DNA of 15,859 nucleotides. Source: JBFWQM01 sp050249455. GTDB taxonomy: Bacteria; Pseudomonadota; Alphaproteobacteria; MPNO01; VGEU01. Where the stretch lies: contig JBFWQM010000117.1 in assembly GCA_050249455.1 (NCBI GenBank), positions 1 through 15,859 on the forward strand, in the 5' to 3' direction. This document shows, piece by piece, positions 12,019 through 15,859 of this stretch (position 1 is its first letter; each line of letters starts with the position of its first letter). The notes beneath the pieces are model-generated. The model ran no database searches. It had not been told where the DNA came from and saw only the letters and a list, made by a program, of their open reading frames with translations. A program made the position numbers and the translations under genes.

Positions 12019-13143
12019 ATGCGCAAATTCCTTTTTTGGCCGGCGGCGACGATCGCCGGCGCGGCGCTGATCGGCGGGCTCGCGGGGCCGGCGGCGGCTC
12101 AGACCTCGGACCCGGCCGCCTGGGCCGCCCTGCAGGCCAAGGCCAAGCAGGAAGGCCAGCTGGTCGTCGCCGGGCCGCCGTTCCAGGGCCTGCGCAACGC
12201 GCTGACCGCGGCGTTCAAGGAGCGCTTCGGCATCGAGCTCAACTACCTCGGCCTGTTTTCGGGCGAGGTGATCACCCGCGTCGATACCGAATCGAAGGCC
12301 GGCAAGGTCTCGATCGACGTCAACATCGGCGGCACCTCGACCTGCTGGGCGATCGCCGCGCGCGGCCAGATCGAGAACATGAACGGCAAGATCATCGCCC
12401 CCGACGTGGTCGATCCCAAGGCGTGGCGCGCCGGCAAGCCAAAGCTGAACGAGGGCGGGCCGGTCACCGACCCCAACTTCAAGTGCTCGTTCCAGGGCGC
12501 GGAGTGGGTGATGACGGACCTGTTCGTCAACACCTCGATCGTGAAGCCGGGCGACATCACGTCGTGGAAGGATCTCCTGAAGCCGCAATACAAGGGCAAG
12601 ATCGCGGCGTTCGACCCGCGCCGGTCGGGACCCGGCCAGACGCCGGTCGGCTACCTCGCCGCCCTGTTCGGCCAGGACTACCTGAAGGATCTCTACATCG
12701 GCCAGCAGGTGAAGCTGACCGCCGACAACCGCCAGCTCGCGGAATGGGTGGCGCGCGGCGAATACCCGATCGGCATCGCGCTGGTGCAGTTCGCGGTGGA
12801 GACCTACCGCAAGCAGGGCCTGCCGATCGAGCGGCTGTACCCCGCCGACGGCCCCGGCTCGGTGACCGGCGGTTTCAGCGTCGTGATGATGATCAAGAAC
12901 GCGCCGCACCCGGCGGCGGCGCAGCTCTTCGTCAACTGGTTCGGCTCGAAGGAGGCGCAGACCATCTACGAGGCCCAGATGATGGAAACCACGATGCGCA
13001 CCGACGTCACCGGCACCAACCTGCCGGAATACGTGCGCCCGAAGGCCGGCGTCGCGTATCCGGTCGACGACTATTCGTACGAGCACTTCTCCAAGGTGCG
13101 CTCGCCGGCCGTCGAGGTGCTGTCGAAGGAGCTGCAGCGGTGA
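12019..13143 (+). CDS. ABC transporter periplasmic substrate-binding protein (family 1, Fe3+/polyamine type)
   Basis: 374 residues. The Sec signal peptide has basic MRK, a hydrophobic core and AxA cleavage (PAAA|QTS, about residue 27). The mature part follows the FbpA/PotD-like extracellular solute-binding family 1 pattern: QLVVAGPPFQGLRNALTAAF, TSWKDLLKPQYKGKI, YLAALFGQDYLKDL and the late PHPAAAQLFVNWFGSKEAQ. GAGGGGA precedes the ATG. Proteins of this type bind iron, but also thiamine, phosphonates, polyamines and small organic acids, so annotation as iron-binding would be premature. With the divergent hydrolase pair, an organic ligand is plausible (inference). It is the first gene of an importer operon with the ATPase and permease downstream. 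Confidence 0.9.
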   Translation: MRKFLFWPAATIAGAALIGGLAGPAAAQTSDPAAWAALQAKAKQEGQLVVAGPPFQGLRNALTAAFKERFGIELNYLGLFSGEVITRVDTESKAGKVSIDVNIGGTSTCWAIAARGQIENMNGKIIAPDVVDPKAWRAGKPKLNEGGPVTDPNFKCSFQGAEWVMTDLFVNTSIVKPGDITSWKDLLKPQYKGKIAAFDPRRSGPGQTPVGYLAALFGQDYLKDLYIGQQVKLTADNRQLAEWVARGEYPIGIALVQFAVETYRKQGLPIERLYPADGPGSVTGGFSVVMMIKNAPHPAAAQLFVNWFGSKEAQTIYEAQMMETTMRTDVTGTNLPEYVRPKAGVAYPVDDYSYEHFSKVRSPAVEVLSKELQR

Positions 13144-13185
13144 TGCGGCCGACGCGCCGCGCCCGCACGGCCTGACCGTTCCTCG

Positions 13186-14277
13186 ATGGCGGCGACGCCA
13201 CCCGCGGCGGACGCGGCGGTCCTGCGCGTCAACGGTCTGGTCAAGGCCTACGGCACGACGCGGGTGGTCGACGACGTGTCGTTCGACCTTCGCCCCGGCG
13301 AGGTGCTCACCCTGCTCGGCCCTTCCGGCTGCGGCAAGAGCACCACCTTGCGTATGATCGCCGGGCTGGAGCGGCCGGACGGCGGCGAGGTGTGGGTGCG
13401 CGGCCGGCTGGTCGCCAGCGGCGACGGGCGCACCATGGTGCCGCCGGAAGCGCGCAACGTCGGCCTCGTCTTCCAGTCCTACGCGATCTGGCCGCACATG
13501 ACGGTGGCGGAGAACATCGCCTATCCGCTGAAGGTGCGCCGGCTGCCGCGCGAGGCGATCGCCGCCAAGGTCGCGGAGATGGTGCGGCTGGTGAAGCTCG
13601 ACGGCCTTGCCGACCGCATGTCCACCGCGCTGTCCGGCGGCCAGCAGCAGCGGGTGGCGCTGGCCCGCGCCCTGGTCTACGAGCCCGACCTGCTGCTGCT
13701 CGACGAGCCGCTGTCCAACCTGGATTCGGTGCTGCGCAAGGAGATGCGCGTCCAGCTCAAGGCGCTGCAGGGCCGGTTGCACACCACCTTCCTCTACGTC
13801 ACCCACGACCAGGAGGAGGCGATGTCGCTCTCGACCCGCGTCGTGGTGATGAACCACGGCCGCATCGAGCAGATGGACGAACCGGGCGCCGTGTACGAGC
13901 GGCCGGCGACCCGCTTCGTGCAGGACTTCGTCGGCCAGACCGTGCGGCTCAACGGCGTCCTCGACGGCGGCCGCGTGCGCATCGGCGATGCGCTGCTCGC
14001 CGCCGCGGTCGAGGGGTTGCGTGCGGGCGCCGCCGTCGAGGTGACGATGCGGCCGGAGGACATCGCATTGCGGCCGGCCGGCACCGCCGGCAACGGCCTG
14101 CACGGCGACGTCCGGGAGGTGACGTTCTACGGCGACCGCCTCGAATGCGTGGTGCGCGTCGACGGCCCCGGCGACCAGGACGTCACCGTCAGCGCGAGCA
14201 AGCGCCAGGGACTCGCGCCCGGCGCGCGGGTGTTCCTCGCCGTCGATCCCGAACGGACGCGGCTGTGGCCGCTCTAG
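13186..14277 (+). CDS. ABC transporter ATP-binding protein (FbpC/PotA-like, TOBE domain)
   Basis: 363 residues. Walker A GPSGCGKST (45-53), Q-loop Q97 (VFQSYAIWP), signature LSGGQQQR (149-156), Walker B LLLLDEP with E174 and switch H207 (YVTHDQEEAM). The C-terminal ~110 residues form the TOBE_2 regulatory region (VEVTMRPEDIALRP). This is the ATPase of an importer of the iron/spermidine/putrescine class and powers uptake with the neighbouring binding protein and permease. The start at ATG 13186 is 42 nt after the binding-protein stop; no strong ribosome-binding site is seen. Its end overlaps the GTG start of the permease by 13 nt, indicating translational coupling. Confidence 0.95.
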   Translation: MAATPPAADAAVLRVNGLVKAYGTTRVVDDVSFDLRPGEVLTLLGPSGCGKSTTLRMIAGLERPDGGEVWVRGRLVASGDGRTMVPPEARNVGLVFQSYAIWPHMTVAENIAYPLKVRRLPREAIAAKVAEMVRLVKLDGLADRMSTALSGGQQQRVALARALVYEPDLLLLDEPLSNLDSVLRKEMRVQLKALQGRLHTTFLYVTHDQEEAMSLSTRVVVMNHGRIEQMDEPGAVYERPATRFVQDFVGQTVRLNGVLDGGRVRIGDALLAAAVEGLRAGAAVEVTMRPEDIALRPAGTAGNGLHGDVREVTFYGDRLECVVRVDGPGDQDVTVSASKRQGLAPGARVFLAVDPERTRLWPL

Positions 14278-15859
14278 GCGCTGTCGCCCCGTCCTGGGGC
14301 GCCTCGCCGCGGGTGCAGCTCGCGCTCGGCGCGGCGACGCTCGCCGTGGTCGCGCTGCTGACCGCGGCGCCGGTCTTCGTGGTTATCCTCGGCGCGCTCG
14401 ACGCCAACGTCTGGCACGAGACCTTCGCCGAGAGCCGGACCAACCGCAGCGCGCTCGGCTACTCCTTCCTGCTGGCGCTGCGCGCGCCGGTGGCGGCGCT
14501 GGCCGGCTTCCTGATCGCGTGGCTGCTGATCCGCTTCCGCCTGCCGGGCGGCCGGTTCATCGAGTTCGCGATGTGGGTGACGTTCTTCATTCCGATCCTG
14601 CCGGTGACCCTGAGCTGGATCCTGCTGCTCAGCCCGCGCTACGGCCTGATCAACGAGTGGCTGAAGCTGCTGCCGTTCGTCGACGGGCCGGTGTTCGACG
14701 TCTACTCGATCGGTGGCATCCTGTGGGTGCACGTCATCGCCTCGTCGGTGCCGGTCATGGTGCTGCTGCTCGGCCCGGCGATCCGCCAGCTCGACTCATC
14801 GTTCGAGGAGGTGGGGCGGACCTGCGGCTCCAGCCCGTTCCAGGTGTTCCGCCGCATCACCCTGCCGATCCTGGCGCCGGCGATCCTGACCGGTACCCTG
14901 GCCGGCTTCATCAAGAGCCTGGAGGCGTTCGAGGTCGAGCAGCTGCTCGGCCGCCCGTCCGACATCTACGTCTATTCGACGCGCATCTACGACCTCGCCT
15001 CGTGGGAGCCGCCGAACTTCGCCGGCGCGATGGCGCTGTCCACCTTCGTGCTGTGCATCCTGCTGCTGGTCGCCGTCGCCTACCAGCGGCTCAACCGCCG
15101 CGCCGCCTACGCGACCATCCTGGGCCGCGGCGCGAGCTTCGCGCAGCTTCGCCTTGGGCGGTCGCGCTGGGCGGTCTCCGGCGTCCTCATGCTCGTCGTC
15201 GCGGTGGCGCTGGCGCTGCCGCTCGCCATGCTGGTGGTGGGCTCGTGCATGAAGCTGTTCGGCTTCTTCAACATCCCGGCGCCCTATACCCTCGACCACT
15301 GGCGCACCGTGCTGGGCGACCCGACGTTCGAGCGCTCGCTGGTCAACTCGCTGGTGCTGTCGGCCGGCGCGGGGTTCGCCGGAGTCCTGATCTACGCCAC
15401 CATCGCCTACCTGATCGTGCGGTCGCGGCTGCCGGGGCGCGGCGTTGTCGATCTGCTGGCGTGGCTGCCGTGGTCGATCCCCGGCATCCTGCTCGGCGTG
15501 TCGGTGCTGTGGCTGATCCTAGCCAGCCCGCTGCTGTCGTTCCTCTACGGCAGCATGTTCTCGCTGATCCTGATCATGGTCGTCGCGCAGATGCCGATCG
15601 GCGTGCACATGATGAAAACCTCGATCCGCCAGATCGGGGTGGAGCTGGAGCATTCGTCGCGGGTGTGCGGCGCGGGGCCGGCGCGCACGTTCTTCGCGAT
15701 CGTGCTGCCGCTGATCCGCCCGATGCTGGTCAGCATCTTCGTGATCGTGTTCATCTCGGCGATCCGCGACATCTCGACGATCATCTTCCTCGCCAGCGCG
15801 AAGAACCAGACCTTGTCGCTGCTGATGATGCAGTTCTCGATGTCGTCGAACCTGGAGGC
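14265..15859 (+). CDS. ABC transporter permease, FbpB-like double permease (partial, runs off window)
   Basis: Open frame of at least 531 codons to the window edge with no stop. Many membrane helices and two BPD_transp_1 units are visible. Each has its ATPase-coupling EAA-like loop: EEVGRTCGSSPFQVFRRITLP (about 14805-14870) and LEHSSRVCGAGPARTFFAIVLP (about 15646-15712). This duplicated arrangement is typical of the FbpB/CysT-type permease of iron-class importers, about 550 residues in full, so only a short end is missing. I take GTG 14265, overlapping the ATPase gene by 13 nt; a second GTG, at 14313, is an alternative. It forms the channel for the substrate delivered by the binding protein at 12019-13143. 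Confidence 0.9.
   Translation, partial: MAALGAVAPSWGASPRVQLALGAATLAVVALLTAAPVFVVILGALDANVWHETFAESRTNRSALGYSFLLALRAPVAALAGFLIAWLLIRFRLPGGRFIEFAMWVTFFIPILPVTLSWILLLSPRYGLINEWLKLLPFVDGPVFDVYSIGGILWVHVIASSVPVMVLLLGPAIRQLDSSFEEVGRTCGSSPFQVFRRITLPILAPAILTGTLAGFIKSLEAFEVEQLLGRPSDIYVYSTRIYDLASWEPPNFAGAMALSTFVLCILLLVAVAYQRLNRRAAYATILGRGASFAQLRLGRSRWAVSGVLMLVVAVALALPLAMLVVGSCMKLFGFFNIPAPYTLDHWRTVLGDPTFERSLVNSLVLSAGAGFAGVLIYATIAYLIVRSRLPGRGVVDLLAWLPWSIPGILLGVSVLWLILASPLLSFLYGSMFSLILIMVVAQMPIGVHMMKTSIRQIGVELEHSSRVCGAGPARTFFAIVLPLIRPMLVSIFVIVFISAIRDISTIIFLASAKNQTLSLLMMQFSMSSNLE

Noticed and set aside
11956..14103. Minus-strand 715-codon frame opposite the binding protein and ATPase
   Set aside because: No recognisable domain and typical shadow composition; the plus strand has unmistakable ABC transporter motifs.

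Overview
The window is GC-rich (by eye about two-thirds G+C) and comes from an alphaproteobacterium. The main evidence is a complete core locus of the alphaproteobacterial general stress response (GSR): the anti-sigma factor NepR, the ECF sigma factor EcfG, the response regulator/anti-anti-sigma PhyR and an HWE/HisKA_2 sensor kinase. The genus cannot be told from the sequence. No tRNA, rRNA, CRISPR array or insertion sequence was found.

Layout. (a) 17-751, minus: a DUF883 (YqjD-like) protein followed by a small holin-like (YqjE-like) membrane protein. (b) 855-3470, minus: operon nepR-ecfG-kinase. (c) 3703-4501, plus: phyR, divergent from nepR. Its N-terminus is out of frame in this sequence. 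(d) 4519-4707, minus: a small basic protein. (e) 4862-6762, plus: DUF1328 membrane protein, low-affinity-iron-permease-family protein, encapsulated ferritin (EncFtn) and a family 1 encapsulin shell, i.e. an iron-storage nanocompartment module. (f) 6814-8479: two paralogous PRC-barrel proteins (minus) flanking a PLDc_N membrane protein and a small hydrophilic protein (both plus). The 301-nt gap in this block holds a candidate small RNA. (g) 8696-10354, plus: a B12-binding radical SAM protein resembling the hopanoid C-2 methylase HpnP. (h) 10356-15859: an isochorismatase-family amidohydrolase and a meta-cleavage-type alpha/beta hydrolase (minus), divergent from an iron-type ABC importer of binding protein, ATPase and double permease. 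The permease runs off the window.

How the genes fit together. I found six exact matches to the EcfG-type promoter (GGAAC, 16-17 nt, CGTT), all in non-coding gaps and all pointing at genes: nepR, phyR, the small ORF at 4519-4707, DUF1328 (and probably the iron/encapsulin genes behind it), the hydrophilic protein at 7743 and the radical SAM gene. Three further sites have GGTT at -10 and one has GAAAC at -35. These lie upstream of both PRC-barrel genes, the candidate sRNA and the DUF883 gene. Roughly 751-10354 therefore reads as a general-stress-response island: regulator core plus membrane, iron-storage and lipid-modification effectors. The final ~5.5 kb shows no such promoters and looks like an ordinary uptake/catabolism cluster.

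The most important irregularity is in phyR. The PhyR N-terminus is encoded from an ATG at 3703 with a good ribosome-binding site, but it is one frame away from the rest of the protein. Adding one GC unit to the (GC)4 tract at 3754-3761 would restore the frame.
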